Below are positions 35,367 to 48,900 of a stretch of DNA of 64,000 nt, in pieces. The notes beneath the pieces are model-generated. The model ran no database searches and was not told where the DNA came from. It saw nothing but the letters and a program-made list of their open reading frames with translations. A program made the position numbers and the translations under genes. The stretch is from Leuctra nigra. Lineage: Eukaryota; Arthropoda; Insecta; Plecoptera; Leuctridae. Position 1 is the first letter of the stretch. Every line of letters begins with the position of its first letter. Location of the stretch: assembly GCA_934045905.1 (NCBI GenBank), contig OW203770.1, positions 28,715,259-28,779,258 on the forward strand, in the 5' to 3' direction.

Positions 35367-37630
35367 ATAGTACAGTCAGTTAGGTGAAAAATTAGGGGTT
35401 TGAAAATTTTATTTTCAATATTAAAATAAAAATGGCGGAGTTGGTGATGGAAACATACAATTTTTACAAAACACTCGTTTACCTCATCTTATAATAATCG
35501 ACCCTTGTGCAGGATTTTTTTTAAGTTTCCGCCATTTTTATTGCAACAACGAAAATAAAAATTTAACCCCCATTACCCCCCAAATATGAAAAAAATTGAT
35601 AAGCACCGTAGCCTATGTTAATGAGCTAGTTTTTCTGAGTATATGGTGAAATTTTTAGAGGTTTATCTTCAAACCCCTAATGTTTACTTTATACCAACAA
35701 TTAAAAATTACGTCTCCCCCCCTCCCCCCCTAAATTATTGAAAAAAATGTCATTCAAAATGACCCATTATTATAAGATGAGTATATAGAGTATTTTGTAA
35801 ACTTTATAGATTTCTATCATTCACTCCGACATTTTTATTCTAATATTGAAAATCAAAATTAAACCCCCCCTACCCCCCCTAATATAGCAAAATTTAATAT
35901 GCACCGTAGCCTTTGTTAATGAGCTTGTTGTGCTGAGTATGGGGTAAAAATTTTACGGGTTTATCATTAAACCCCTAATTTGTATGCCAAAAATTAAAAA
36001 TATCGTCTACCCCCCCAACCACCCAAAAATATTGGAAATAATGTCATGCACAATAGTCTATTATTATAAAATGAGTTTAATGAGGATTTTGTGAAAGTTT
36101 TGAGTTTCTATCACCAGCTCTGCCATTTTTATTATTATATAGAAAATAAAAATTTGACCTCCCCCCCCTACACCCCCAAATATGAAAAAATTTGATATGC
36201 ACCGTAGCCTATGTTGATAAGCTAGTTTTTCTGAGTATATGGTAAAATTTTTACAAGTTTATCATCAAACCCCTAATTGTGACCTAAAATTGATCTAGTG
36301 GAGCGGTCGCTCCACGCCAGCCAAGTCGTACGGCGCGCGCACACTCTCATTTAAAAAGGCTGGAGCAACCCACCTTTACTGTAAGCATCAAAGTGGCATT
36401 TTCGGCCTACTGGATCTTAAAATTGGGAAATCTCACATTGTTGCGAAATATCTTAATTTCGAGCTATGGCCCACCCCACCACATGTACCAAATTTGGGAA
36501 CAATGGGTTATTCCGTTTGCGAGCGGGAGGACCGTGAATATCGTGAAATTCGACGGCTTTCTTCAGATAATAATAATTATGATGATTCATCTTCCAATAA
36601 ATTCCGCGGTCTCCGCCACAGCCTAAACGGCTGGGTTGATTGACCCGAAATTTTCACCACATATACAGCTCGTCTGCCTGATGATACCTTGCCCTTATGA
36701 ATTTTTTGTGCCGCCATTTTGAAACCGGAAGTGACGTCATATCTCAAAAACGGCTAAACCGATCGGAACGAAATTTGCGCCAATCGATTCAGACGGTCCT
36801 TTATATGAAATAACAACAGTGAAATTAAAGTTTTCTAATTACTGAAACCGGAAATGACGTCATAGTTTAGCGAAATCTGCTTAAATTCACTTCCCCTTTA
36901 TATAAAAACCAACTACATATTCAGAAGGCTTATAATGAAATATTAGTATTTATATACATATTAATACAATGTGTAAGAACTTTCAGCCGCCATTTTGAAA
37001 ACCGGAAGTGATGCCATATCTCGAAAACGGCTGGACCTATTGGAACGATGCTTTCGCAATTCTTCATGGCATATCACTTTAAGTTTATATTTAGCTCCAA
37101 ACAAAATTTTTCTTAGTAACTAATTCGGAAATAGCGTATTTTTTTAAAGGAATTAAGGAATTATCCATTGTTGCCCCAATAAGTTTTACAAGTTGTGTAA
37201 ATAAACTAAAAAAAATAAGTGATATCCCCCCATAAAAAACACTCCGTGTAAAAATACCAGCCAAGTCTCTTCAACTAAAAAAAAATATGAAATCTAAAAA
37301 TTCTGCACTGAAACGTAGTGATATCAAAAAAAAAGCCAAGTCAAAACTTTATTTGAAAATTAAAATATACTTGGCGCATCGTTTTTTTAGGGCATTGTAG
37401 GTATACTATAAGTATATGTATTTATATCTAGCCTATACTTCTAAGCTATTTATATACACGATGCGCCAAGTATATTTTAATTTTCAAATAAAGTTTTGAC
37501 TTGGCTAATTTTTTGATATCACTACGTTTCAGTGCAGAATTTTTAGATTTCATATTTTTTTTTAGTTGAAGAGACTTGGCTGGTATTTTTACACGGAGTG
37601 TTTTTTATGGGGTCTAACTGACTGTACTAT
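35367..37630. mobile_element. Element Y with internal 295-bp tandem repeats
   Basis: The left end agtacagtcagtta (about 35369) pairs with taactgactgtact (about 37615-37629). Inside, the phrase g(c/a)catttttatt recurs at 35532, 35827 and 36122, exactly 295 bp apart. Each unit repeats accgtagcct…gttaatgagct and caaacccctaat, with poly-C stretches. An inverted partial unit starts at about 35390 (aggggtttgaaaa…aaatggcgga). Element A (36295-37612) is inserted near its right end. Confidence 0.65.
36295..37612. mobile_element. Element A, hairpin-ended and foldback-ended repeat
   Basis: The left end is ctagtggagcggtcgctcca plus c, whose gtggagcg/cgctccac forms an 8-bp stem. About 90 bp in, the phrase tggcattttcggcctactgg begins a block shared with element B. 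The middle has three ETS/CRE-like motifs (near 36727, 36847 and 37005). The right end is a foldback: arms 37228-37398 and 37458-37612 pair through ccccataaaaaacactccgtg and cttggcgcatcg. No coding frame is supported. Confidence 0.75.
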
Positions 37631-37908
37631 ACTTGTGTCTAATTAGCATTTTTTCAATGACGGTCTACTAAGATTTAAACAATATGTTACAGGTGATAAG
37701 TACGAAGTAGTTTGGGAAATCACACAGCTCATAGGAAATAACAGTATTGAATTGATATTTTTGTGATTGAATCGCATCGAGTAGATATTTGTGTGGATGG
37801 ACGTTGTTGACAGACAAAACCAGTTTTTCAAGTCATCCCTCTGTTGACAAAATAACTATGGGTTTGCTGTAGGCAACTTATCGAGCTTCGCTGTACGAGT
37901 GGTGGTAT

Positions 37909-40900
37909 CTAGTGGAGCGGTCGCTCCACACAGCCAAGTCGTACCGTACACTCACAGTATCTCAACATACCGTAAATGCCTATATAAACTGAGGAGCAGA
38001 CCAACTACTTTTACTGTAAGCAACAACATGGCATTTTCGGCCTACTGGATCTCAAAATTGGTAAATCTCACATTGTTGCGAAATATCTTAATTTCGAGCT
38101 ATGGCCCACCCCACTACATATACCAAATTTGGGAACAATAGGTTATGCCATTTGCGCGCTAGAGGACCGAGAAAACAGTGAAATTACATCACTTTCTGAT
38201 TCTGATGATGATATCAGGAAACGTTGCTATCACCGCCACAGCCTAAACAGCTGAACCGATCAACCTGAAATTTTTACCACATATGCACTTTTGGCGTCTG
38301 ATGATACCTTGCCTCTTGTGATTTTTTGTGCCGCCATTTTTAAACCGGAAGTGACGTCATATATGAAAAACGGCTGGACCGATTAGAACGAAATTAGCGC
38401 CATTCGGTTGAGATGGTCATCTATATGAAGTATGTTACTTAAAAATATAATTTTCTTATATTCTAAACCGGAAGTGGCGTCATAAATTTGCAATATTTAG
38501 CTTATTTCATCAAATTATACTTTAAATACACATATCATTATCTTACATTGTAACAAAGACAATACAAAATTATAATTTCAATACACAGTGTTCTCGGCCG
38601 CCATTCCTGAAACCGGAAGTGACGTCATACATCGAAAACGCCTGTACCGATTGCCACTGAACTAGCTCCTGTATATTCATTCTGCAATCTATTTGAAAAA
38701 TCAATTGGGATAAATGAATATACAAATTAACGGTACCGGAAATGGCGGCAGGAACCACTAAATGAAACCGGAAGTGACGTCATATATTGAAAACGGCATG
38801 AGCGATTTGACGGAAATTAGCGCTATTGAATTCAGAAGGTCATTCATGAAGTATCAACTAGATAAAACTAAATTGTTTTCTTATTACCTATACCGGAAAT
38901 GACGTCATAAAAATGCTAAATGAAGTCATTAATATTCTAAAGGACACTAAATTCACCACTTTATACTTTTAAATAGATATTTAGTAAACATACATTGTAA
39001 ATAATTATAAATTCATGGTTGCAGTGCTCTCGGCCGCCATTTTCTAAAACCGGAAGTGACGTCATATAACGAAAACGGCTGTACCGATTGCAACTAAATT
39101 TTGGAATTGTGTAGGACTTATAATTATGAATTCAATACGACATTAATTTCGGCCGCCATTGTTAAAACCGGAAGTGACGTCATATATCGAAAACGGATGT
39201 ACCGATTGCAACCAAATTTTAGAATTATGTCGGACTAATATAATTATGAACTAAAGACGACATTATTTTCGGCCGCCATTGTCAAAACCGGAAGTGACGT
39301 CATATATCGAAAACGGCTGTACCAATTGCAACCAAATTTTGGAAATGTGTAGGACTAATAATTATGAATTAAAGACGACATTATTTTCGGCCGCCATTGT
39401 TAAAACCGAAGTGACTTCATTATCGAAAGCGGCTGTACCGATTGCAACCAAATTTTGGAAATAGTATGACTAATAATTATGAATTCAAGACGACATTATT
39501 TTCGGCCGCCATTTCAAAACCGGAAGGGACGTTATAATATATCGAAAACGGCTGTACCGATTGCAATCAAATTATGCAATTTTGTAGGACTAATAATTAT
39601 GAATTCAAGACGACATTAATTTCGGCCGCCATTTCAAAACCGGAAGGGACGTTATAATATATCGAAAACGGCTGGACCGATTGTAATTTCTTAGTACCTA
39701 TCCTAATCGGTTGAGGCGTATTTTTTTAAAGAAATTAGTCCTTGCTCGGACATGTGCTACAAGCTGTATGAATAAACTAACAAAAGAAGTGATATCCCAG
39801 AAAAAAACACTCCGTGTAAAAAAGGCAGCCAAGTCTCTTTACTTAAAAAAAAATCAACACCGAAAAGGAGTGATATCAAAAAAGGAGCCAAGTCAATGAC
39901 ATTTCCAAATATTTAATCGTATCTTTGAAATAAAAGTATAAACACCGAGAAATACTTTACAAAAGGACTTGGCGCATCGTTTTTTTAAAGACATTTTTCT
40001 ATTCATAAGCATATGCCATTTATATACAACCGTAATTCAGAAATTTTAGAATAATAGGGACACAACTTTCAATTACATATTATACCTACATACCTACTGT
40101 AAAATATTTTCTATTTGAATATGTACGCGATGAAACTTGTTGCCTATATTTGTAATAAATATACAATAGTTATCTTCATATTATTGTTTCGTGGTCAACA
40201 TAATTAAGTCTCATGCGTTATACCTTCTCACAATGAAATACATTTCTATTAATCCACATTTTATAACAATACATTTCACAAAGTACACAGTGAAGTCACA
40301 TTGAACAACTATTAAAACCATAATAATATATACCATATAATGGTATAATATATACCATAATAATTTACTGCCATAATATAATAGTGTTCTATAAATAGTT
40401 AGTAATTATTTGACAACTTTTCATGATTTCCTTCAGTCATGATCAAATTATGAAAAGATATCCTTCTAATATCACCATATTAACAGTGCTATAAGAATAT
40501 ATATGAGCCCACTTCCTTGTTATTTAATTCTACCTCCCTTATTATTACTTCTATTACAGCATGACATCTTTCTTCTATCGCCATTACAAAATTATAAAAT
40601 AGCCATTACCAAAAGTAGCTTGATTCATAGATACTGGCTCAAATAAAAAGAGGAATATGTACCTACTTGTTAATAATCTTTCCACTTTTAGGATAGAATG
40701 ATGTCTTTAAAAAAAACGATGCGCCAAGTCCTTTTGTAAAGTATTTCTCGGTGTTTATACTTTTATTTCAAAGATACGATTAAATATTTGGAAATGTCAT
40801 TGACTTGGCTCCTTTTTTGATATCACTCCTTTTCGGTGTTGATTTTTTTTTAAGTAAAGAGACTTGGCTGCCTTTTTTACACGGAGTGTTTTTTTCTGGG
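37909..40900. mobile_element. Element B, larger relative of A, inserted in an end of X
   Basis: It starts with the same hairpin end (ctagtggagcggtcgctcca) and shares the tggcattttcggcctactgg block (near 38030). It carries at least ten copies of an accggaagtgacgtcat-like motif between 38345 and 39655. It ends in a foldback whose arms 39796-39993 and 40702-40900 are nearly perfect inverted copies around a 708-bp AT-rich centre. The terminal CACGGAGTGTTTTTT-type sequence is common to A, B and the fragment at 33306. No transposase is visible, so it is nonautonomous. Confidence 0.75.
39030..39690. repeat. About 119-bp tandem repeats inside element B, roughly 5.5 copies
   Basis: Each unit reads cggccgccatt…aaaaccggaagtgacgtcat, then tatcgaaaacggctgtaccg and attgcaaccaaatttt…gtaggactaataattatgaa. 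Motif starts are near 39049, 39168, 39288, 39405, 39519 and 39640. Later units carry degraded motifs (gaagggacgtta). Confidence 0.85.
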
Positions 40901-41079
40901 ATCATGATATTCTGTAAGGGTGAAGAATTAACAGGACTTGATGCGTTGGGTGTACACCCACCTACGAGTGTTCCTATCGTTTTAAACATTGTGCTCTTAT
41001 GAGAAAGACAGTACAAACACTTGGAGGTGGGTGTACCTTAGAGGCAGATGGGCGGAAGTCAATTTCAATGATTCATAAA

Positions 41080-41327
41080 GGGGGGGGGGGGAGTAAACTG
41101 AAAAATCTTTTTTTTTTAATATATGGTCTACAGCGTTGAAACATGTTGAGATTATCATTAGAACATCACAAAAAAATAATACAAATATTTTTTTTACTTT
41201 TAATTTCAAAAGAAATGAATTTAATTGTTATTTTGACAATGATTATTAAAACGCAATTATAAAAAGGTGTAATAATATAAATCACATTTTTTTTTTTTTT
41301 TTTTCTATAATGTGTACTCAAGAGATT
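41080..41327. other. Poly-G and AT-rich spacer
   Basis: Twelve G (41080-41091) are followed by AT-rich sequence and a T run of about 18 (41287-41304). No gene. Confidence 0.6.
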
Positions 41328-41331
41328 GGGG

Positions 41332-41864
41332 TGTTTGGGCCATTTGTCTTTCCCGCCTTGCTGATGACGGAGGCACTTGCTCCGTGCAACTAGGTTTGTT
41401 TTCCCCATGCAACAAGGGTTGGTTTTTCCTTCCGGCCGCATGGTTATTCAGTTTCGCAACGTAACCTTATCGAAGTAGGTCGTTGTTTCGTTTTTCTCGT
41501 CTAGCCATGCTTGCATCGAGCCAAGCGAAGCGCGTGTTTAGTTATTCTCGTACGTTTAAGTTATCACTGGTCAGGCATCGAAGCCGAGTCTCCAAGATAT
41601 TACCCAGTTTAATTTGTTCGTACTATCTACAATAGTTCCTACATCATTTTCCATACAATTCCCGATTTACCTCACTGCAGTGTCCATCCACCCTGGCTTT
41701 ACACCCCAGAGTTCCCAAGACTTCGACGAACATCATCGCAAGACGCCGACGTCGCGACGCCAGTAAAGGTGGTAAACCACTACTCACTATACAGTCCACT
41801 TCCTAGCTATCAGTTTCATTCTCTCAGTCGCAATTGCTGCCTTGCTAACACCACGGCCGCGACA
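41332..41864. mobile_element. Candidate solo LTR, 533 bp, GGGG target duplication
   Basis: A GC-richer block in AT-rich intron starts TGTTTGGGCCATTTGTC and ends CACGGCCGCGACA, so it has TG…CA termini. It is flanked by GGGG on both sides (41328-41331 and 41865-41868). Size, termini and 4-bp duplication fit a solo LTR, with a BEL/Pao-like start. There is no internal region or coding sequence. The duplication is low complexity, so the call is tentative and orientation is not settled. Confidence 0.55.
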
Positions 41865-41868
41865 GGGG

Positions 41869-42902
41869 TATTGGTTTTCCATTATTACTTCTACTTTTTA
41901 AGTTATAATTTATTCATCAATTATGATATTTCACACGGTGAAAAATTTACATTTAACCAATTTTTTTTAATTTATTTTAAACACTTCTATATGATATTCA
42001 TTCAAATGGATAACCAATTTCTTTCAATTATCTCCAAAGAAAATTCACTGAAAATTTCAGACAGTTTGAGTAAACGGTTAACGGTGGTGGACTAGATACA
42101 TTGGTTTTCATGGTTGAAAACATGAAGAAAGTATTTTTTTTTAGTAAATCGGGGTTAAAGTTGGCAGTATATGAAGGCATTATAGAAGGAATCACTTCTT
42201 TCTTGCTCCCTCGGCTTTCAAGTGAGAAAAATTCCTTACTTTTTTTTACTGAACAATGAAAATATATACTTTAAAAATATTTTAAAGAAAAAAAATGTCG
42301 AAAAAAATAAAATAAAAATTATTTTTAGTATACTTCCCCCTTAAAGTGATCTCAAAAACCAGTAATTCTGAGTTGAATTCTTCATCCAATCATATTTTTA
42401 ATGGTGACATTGGTCATTGAGTAAGAGAATACTTCAATATAACTTAATTTGTTAACATCAGTCAAATGGTACTAACAGAGCTTGAACACATCATTCCAAA
42501 AGTGAACCGCAAAATCAAACAAATGTCTTCCGCCTGTACCTCTGAGGATCGGATATATTGAAACCCATCACAAATGAAGAATAAGTCGTGTGCATCGGGT
42601 CATGGTATCAACGACACGAATATATATTTCAACGGCGCGATCTGCATCCATTTTGTCTTCATTTTACTTACGAATACTCTGGTTGACAATTGGAAACTTA
42701 TTTTAAATTATTTTTCCATAATAGCTATGATTAAATTGCTTTCCTTCGTTTCTACTTTACGTATTCTGTTAGACATTTGGTCTGCTAACGACGTAACAAA
42801 GTGTGTATTAACTTGGCTAACAAATATTGCTGTCGTTTTATATTTCAGCATACCCGTGACTGGTGCGCATAGGTCTTGTTTTACATGACAGGACCCTCTA
42901 GT
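41869..42902. other. Intron A-B segment, no supported gene
   Basis: AT-rich sequence between the candidate LTR and array 3. Frames of 108 (41769-42095, +) and 104 codons (42574-42888, +) lack recognisable domains. A minus-strand GTAAGT at 42669-42674 has no convincing exon in front of it. Confidence 0.5.
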
Positions 42903-45900
42903 ACCACCCGGCACACAGCACACACACAGTGACTGGACTTACCGTCTAGGCTCTATAACCTCCATTTTCATTCCATGTCCAATACTGACCACCCGGCACA
43001 CACACAGTGACTGGACTTACCGTCTAGGCTCTATAACCTCCATTTCCATTCCATGTCCAATACTGACATACACACAGCACACACACAGTGGCTGGACTTA
43101 CCGTCTAGGCTCTATAACCTCCATTTCCATTCCATGTCCAATACTGACCACCCGGCACATACACAGTGACTGGACTTACCGTCTAGGCTCTATAACCTCC
43201 ATTTCCATTCCATGTCCAATACTGACCACCCAGCACACACACAGTGGCTGGACTTACCGTCTAGGCTCTATAACCTCCATTTCCATTCCATGTCCAATAC
43301 TGACCACCCGGCACACACACACAGTGACTGGACTTACCGTCTAGGCTCTATAACCTCCATTTCCATTCCATGTCCAAAAATGACCACCCGGCACACACAC
43401 AGTGACTGGACTTACCGTCTAGGCTCTATAACCTCCATTTCCATTCCATGTCCAATACTGACCACCCAGCACACACACAGTGGCTAGACTTACCGTCTAG
43501 GCTCTATAACCTCCATTTCCATTCCATGTCCAATACTGACCACCCGGCACACACACAGTGACTGGACTTACCGTCTAGGCTCTATAACCTCCATTTCCAT
43601 TCCATGTCCAATACTGACCACCCAGCACACACACAGTGGCTGGACTTACCGTCTAGGCTCTATAACCTCCTTTTCTATTCCATGTCCAATACTGACATAC
43701 ACACAGCACACACACAGTGGCTGGACTTACCGTCTAGGCTCTATAACCTCTATTTCCATTCCATGTCCAATACTGACCACCCGGCTCACACACAGTGACT
43801 GGACTTACCGTCTAGGCTCTATAACCTCCATTTTCATTCCATGTCCAATACTGACCACCCGGCACACACACAGTGACTGGACTTACCGTCTAGGCTCTAT
43901 AACCTCCATTTCCATTTCATGTCCAATACTGACATACACACAGCACACACACAGTGACAGGACTTACCGTCTAGGCTCTTTAACCTCCATTTCCATTCCA
44001 TGTCCAATACTGACCACCCGGCACACACACAGTGACTTGACTTACCGTCTAGGCTCTATAACCTCCATTTCCATTCCATGTCCAATACTGACATACACAC
44101 AGCACACACACAGTGGCTGGACTTACCGTCTAGGCTCTATAACCTCCATTTCCATTCCATGTCCAATACTGACCACCCGGCACACACACAGTGACTGGAC
44201 TTACCGTCTAGGCTCTATAACCTCCATTTCCATTCCATGTCCAATACTGACATACACACAGCACACACACAGTGGCTGGACTTACCGTCTAGGCTCTATA
44301 ACCTCCATTTCCATTCCATGTCCAATACTGACCACCCGGCACACACACAGTGACTGGACTTACGTCTAGGCTCTATAACCTCCATTTCCATTCCAAGTCC
44401 AATACTGACCACCCAGCACACACACAGTGGCTGGACTTACCGTCTAGGCTCTATAACCTCCATTTCCATTCCATGTCCAATACTGACCACCCAGCACACA
44501 CACAGTGGCTGGACTTACCGTCTAGGCTCTATAACCTCCATTTCCATTCCATGTCCAATACTGACCACCCGGCACACACACAGTGACTGGACTTACCGTC
44601 TAGGCTCTATAACCTCCATTTCCATTCCATGTCCAAAAATGACCACCCGGCACACACACAGTGACTGGACTTACCGTCTAGGCTCTATAACCTCCATTTC
44701 CATTCCATGTCCAATACTGACCACCCAGCACACACACAGTGGCTAGACTTACCGTCTAGGCTCTATAACCTCCATTTCCATTCCATGTCCAATACTGACC
44801 ACCCGGCACACACACAGTGACTGGACTAACCGTCTAGGCTCTATAACCTCCATTTCCATTCCATGTCCAATACTGACCACCCAGCACACACACAGTGGCT
44901 GGACTTACCGTCTAGGCTCTATAACCTCCTTTTCTATTCCATGTCCAATACTGACATACACACAGCACACACACAGTGGCTGGACTTACCGTCTAGGCTC
45001 TATAACCTCTATTTCCATTCCATGTCCAATACGGACCACCCGGCACACACACAGTGACTGGACTTACCGTCTAGGCTCTATAACCTCCATTTTCATTCCA
45101 TGTCCAATACTGACCACCCAGCACACACACAGTGACTGGACTTACCGTCTAGGCTCTATAACCTCCATTTCCATTTCATGTCCAATACTGACATACACAC
45201 AGCACACACACAGTGACTGGACTTACCGTCTAGGCTCTAACACCTCCATTTCCATTCCATGTCCAATACTGACCACCCGGCACACACACAGTGGCTGGAC
45301 TTACCGTCTAGGCTTTATAACCTCCATTTCCATCCCATGTCCAACACTGACATACACACAGCACACACACAGTGACTGGACTTACCGTCTAGGCTCTATA
45401 ACCTCCATTTCCATTCCATGTCCAATACTGACCACCCCGCACACACACAGTGACTGGACTTACCGTCTAGGCTCTATAACCTCCATTTCCATTCCATGTC
45501 CAATACTGACCACCCGGCACACACACAGTGACTGGACTTACCGTCTAGGCTCTATAATCTCCATTTCCATTCCATGTCCAATTCTGACCACCCGGCACAC
45601 ACACAGTGGCTGGACTTACCGTCTAGGCTCTATAACCTCCATTTCCATTCCATGTCCAACACCGACATACACACAGCACACACACAGTGACTGGACTTAC
45701 CGTCTAGGCTCTTTAACCTCCATTTCCATTTCATGTCCAATACTGACCACCCGGCACACACACAGTGACTGGACTTACCGTCTAGGCTCTATAACCTCCA
45801 TTTTCATTCCATGTCCAATACTGACCACCCGGCACACATACAGTGACTGGACTTACCGTCTAGGCTCTATAACCTCCATTTCCATTCCATGTCCAATACT

Positions 45901-48900
45901 GAGATACACACAGCACACACACAGTGACTGGACTTACCGTCTAGGCTCTATAACCTCCATTTCCATTCCATGTCCAATACTGACAAACCCGGCACACACA
46001 CAGTGACTGGACTTACCGTCTAGGCTCTATAACCTCCATTTCCTTTCCATGTCTAATACTGACATACACACAGCACACACACAGTGACAGGACTTACCGT
46101 CTAGGCTCTATAACCTCCATTTCCATTCCATGTCCAATACTGACCACCCGGCACACACACAGTGACTGGACTTACCGTCTAGGCTCTATAACCTCCATTT
46201 CCATTCCATGTCCAATACTGACCACCCGGCACACACACAGTGGCTGGACTTACCGTCTAGGCTCTTTAACCTCCATTTCCATTCCATTTCCAACACTGAC
46301 ATACACACAGCACACACACAGTGACCGGACTTACCGTCTAGGCTCTATAACCTCCATTTCCATTCCATGTCCAATACTGACCACCCGGCACACACACAGT
46401 GGCTGGACTTACCGTCTAGGCTCTTTAACCTCCATTTCCATTCCATTTCCAACACTGACATACACACAGCACACACACAGTGACCGGACTTACCGTCTAG
46501 GCTCTATAACCTCCATTTCCATTCCATGTCCAATACTGACCACCCGGCACACACACAGTGACTGGACTTACCGTCTAGGCTCTATAACCTCCATTTCCAT
46601 TCCATGTCCAATACTGACATACACACAGCACACACACAGTGACAGGACTTACCGTCTAGGCTCTATAACCTTTATTTCCATTCCATGTCCAATACTGACC
46701 ACCCGGCACACACACAGTGACTGGACTCACCGTCTAGGCTCTATAACCTCCTTTTCTATTCCATGTCCAATACTGACTACCCGGCACACACACAGTGACT
46801 GGACTTACCGTCTAGGCTCTATAACCTCCATTTTCATTCCATGTCTAATACTGACCACCCGGCACACACACAGTGACTGGACTTACCGTCTAGGCTCTAT
46901 AACCTCCATTTCCATTCCATGTCCAATATTGACCACCCGGCACACACACAGTGACTGGACTTACCGTCTAGGCTCTATAACCTCCATTTTCATTCCATGT
47001 CCAATACTGACCACCCGGCACACACACAGTGACTGGACTTACCGTCTAGGCTCTATAACCTCCATTTCCATTCCATGTCCAATACTGACATACACACAGT
47101 ACACACACAGTGACTGGACTTACCGTCAAGGCTCTATAACCTCCATTTCCATTCCATGTCCAATACTGACCACCCGGCACACACACAGTGACTGGATCTA
47201 CCGTCTAGGCTCTATAACCTCCATTTCCATTCCATGTCCAATACTGACCACCCAGCACACACACAGTGGCTGGACTTACCGTCTAGGCTCTATACCTCCA
47301 TTTCCATTCCATGTCCAATACTGACCACCCGGCACACACACAGTGACTGGACTTACCGTCTAGGCTCTATAACCTCTATTTCCATTCCATGTCCCAAAAT
47401 GACCACCCGGCACACACACAGTGACTGGACTACCGTCTAGGCTCTATGACCTCCATTTCCATTCCATGTCCAATATTGACCACCCGGCACACACACAGTG
47501 ACTGGTCTTACCGTCTAGGCTCTATAACCTCCATTTCCATTCCATGTCCAATACTGACCACCCGGCACACACACAGTGACTGGACTTACCGTCTAGGCTC
47601 TATAACCTCCATTTCCATTCCGTGTCCAATACTGACCACCCGGCACACACACAGTGACTGGACTTACCGTCTAGGCTCTATAACCTCCATTTCCATTCCA
47701 TGTCCAATACTGACCACCCGGCACACAAACAGTGACTGGACTTACCGTCTAGGCTCTATAACCTCCATTTCCATTCCATGTCCAATACTGACCACCCGGC
47801 ACACACACAGTGACTGGACTTACCGTCTAGGCTCTTTAACCTCCATTTCCATTCCATGTCCAATACTGACCACCCTGCACACACACAGTGACTGGACTTA
47901 CCGTCTAGGCTCTATAACCTCCATTTCCATTCCATGTCCAATACTGACCACCCGGCACACACACAGTGACTGGACTTACCGTCTAGGCCCAATACCTCCA
48001 TTCCCATTCCATGTCTAATACTGACCACCCGGCACACACACAGTGACTGGACTTACCGTCTAGGCTCTATAACCTTCATTTCCATTCCATGTCCAATACT
48101 GACCACCCGGCACACACACATTGACTGGACTTACCGTCTAGGCTCTATAACCTCCATTTCCATTCCATGTCTAAAACTGACCACCCGGCACACACACAGT
48201 GACTGGACTTACCGTCTAGGCTCTATAACCTCCATTTCCACTCCATGTCCAATACTGACATACACACACAACACACACAGTGACAGGACTTACCGTCTAG
48301 GCTCTTAAACCTCCATTTCCATTCCATGTCCAATACTGACCACCCGGCACACACACAGTGACTGGACTTACCGTCTAGGCTCTATAACCTCCATTTCCAT
48401 TCCATGTCCAATACTGACCACCCAGCACACACACAGTGGCCTCCATTTTCATTCCATGTCCAATACTGACATACACACAGCACACACACAGTGACTGGAC
48501 TTACCGTCTAGGCTCTATAACCTCCATTTCCATTCCATGTCCAATACTGACTACCCGGCACACACACAGTGACTGGACTTACCGTCTAGGCTCTATAACC
48601 TCCATTTTCATTCCATGTCCAATACTGACCACCCGGCACACACACAGTGACTGGACTTACCGTCTAGGCTCTATAACCTCCATTTCCACTCCATGTCCAA
48701 TACTGACATACACACACAACACACACAGTGACAGGACTTACCGTCTAGGCTCTTAAACCTCCATTTCCATTCCATGTCCAATACTGACCACCCGGCACAC
48801 ACACAGTGACTGGACTTACCGTCTAGGCTCTATAACCTCCATTTCCATTCCATGTCCAATACTGACCACCCAGCACACACACAGTGGCCTCCATTTTCAT

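Larger units (their letters stand above)
34374..40963. mobile_element. Nest of foldback elements; outer element X with split inverted ends
   Basis: 34374-34436 (…aagtcctgttaattcttcac…) matches the reverse complement of 40901-40963. The adjoining 34436-34508 matches the reverse complement of 37835-37906. In the left copy these two segments are contiguous, so the right end of X was split by a 3-kb element (37909-40900). At the junction the sequence reads ggtggtAT|…|ATcatgat, consistent with a 2-bp AT duplication. X has no visible transposase frame. Confidence 0.72.

Noticed and set aside
36295..40900. Helitron identity for elements A and B
   Set aside because: The hairpin near a CTAG end and the AT junctions are suggestive. 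However, the foldback other end, the shared AT at both sides and the lack of a CTRR-T arrangement do not fit well. Left unclassified.
42574..42923. Possible extra exon left of array 3
   Set aside because: Frames on both strands are open for about 70-100 codons and a GTAAGT is present. But exons A and B already join in phase, and no acceptor/donor pair with a clean frame fits.
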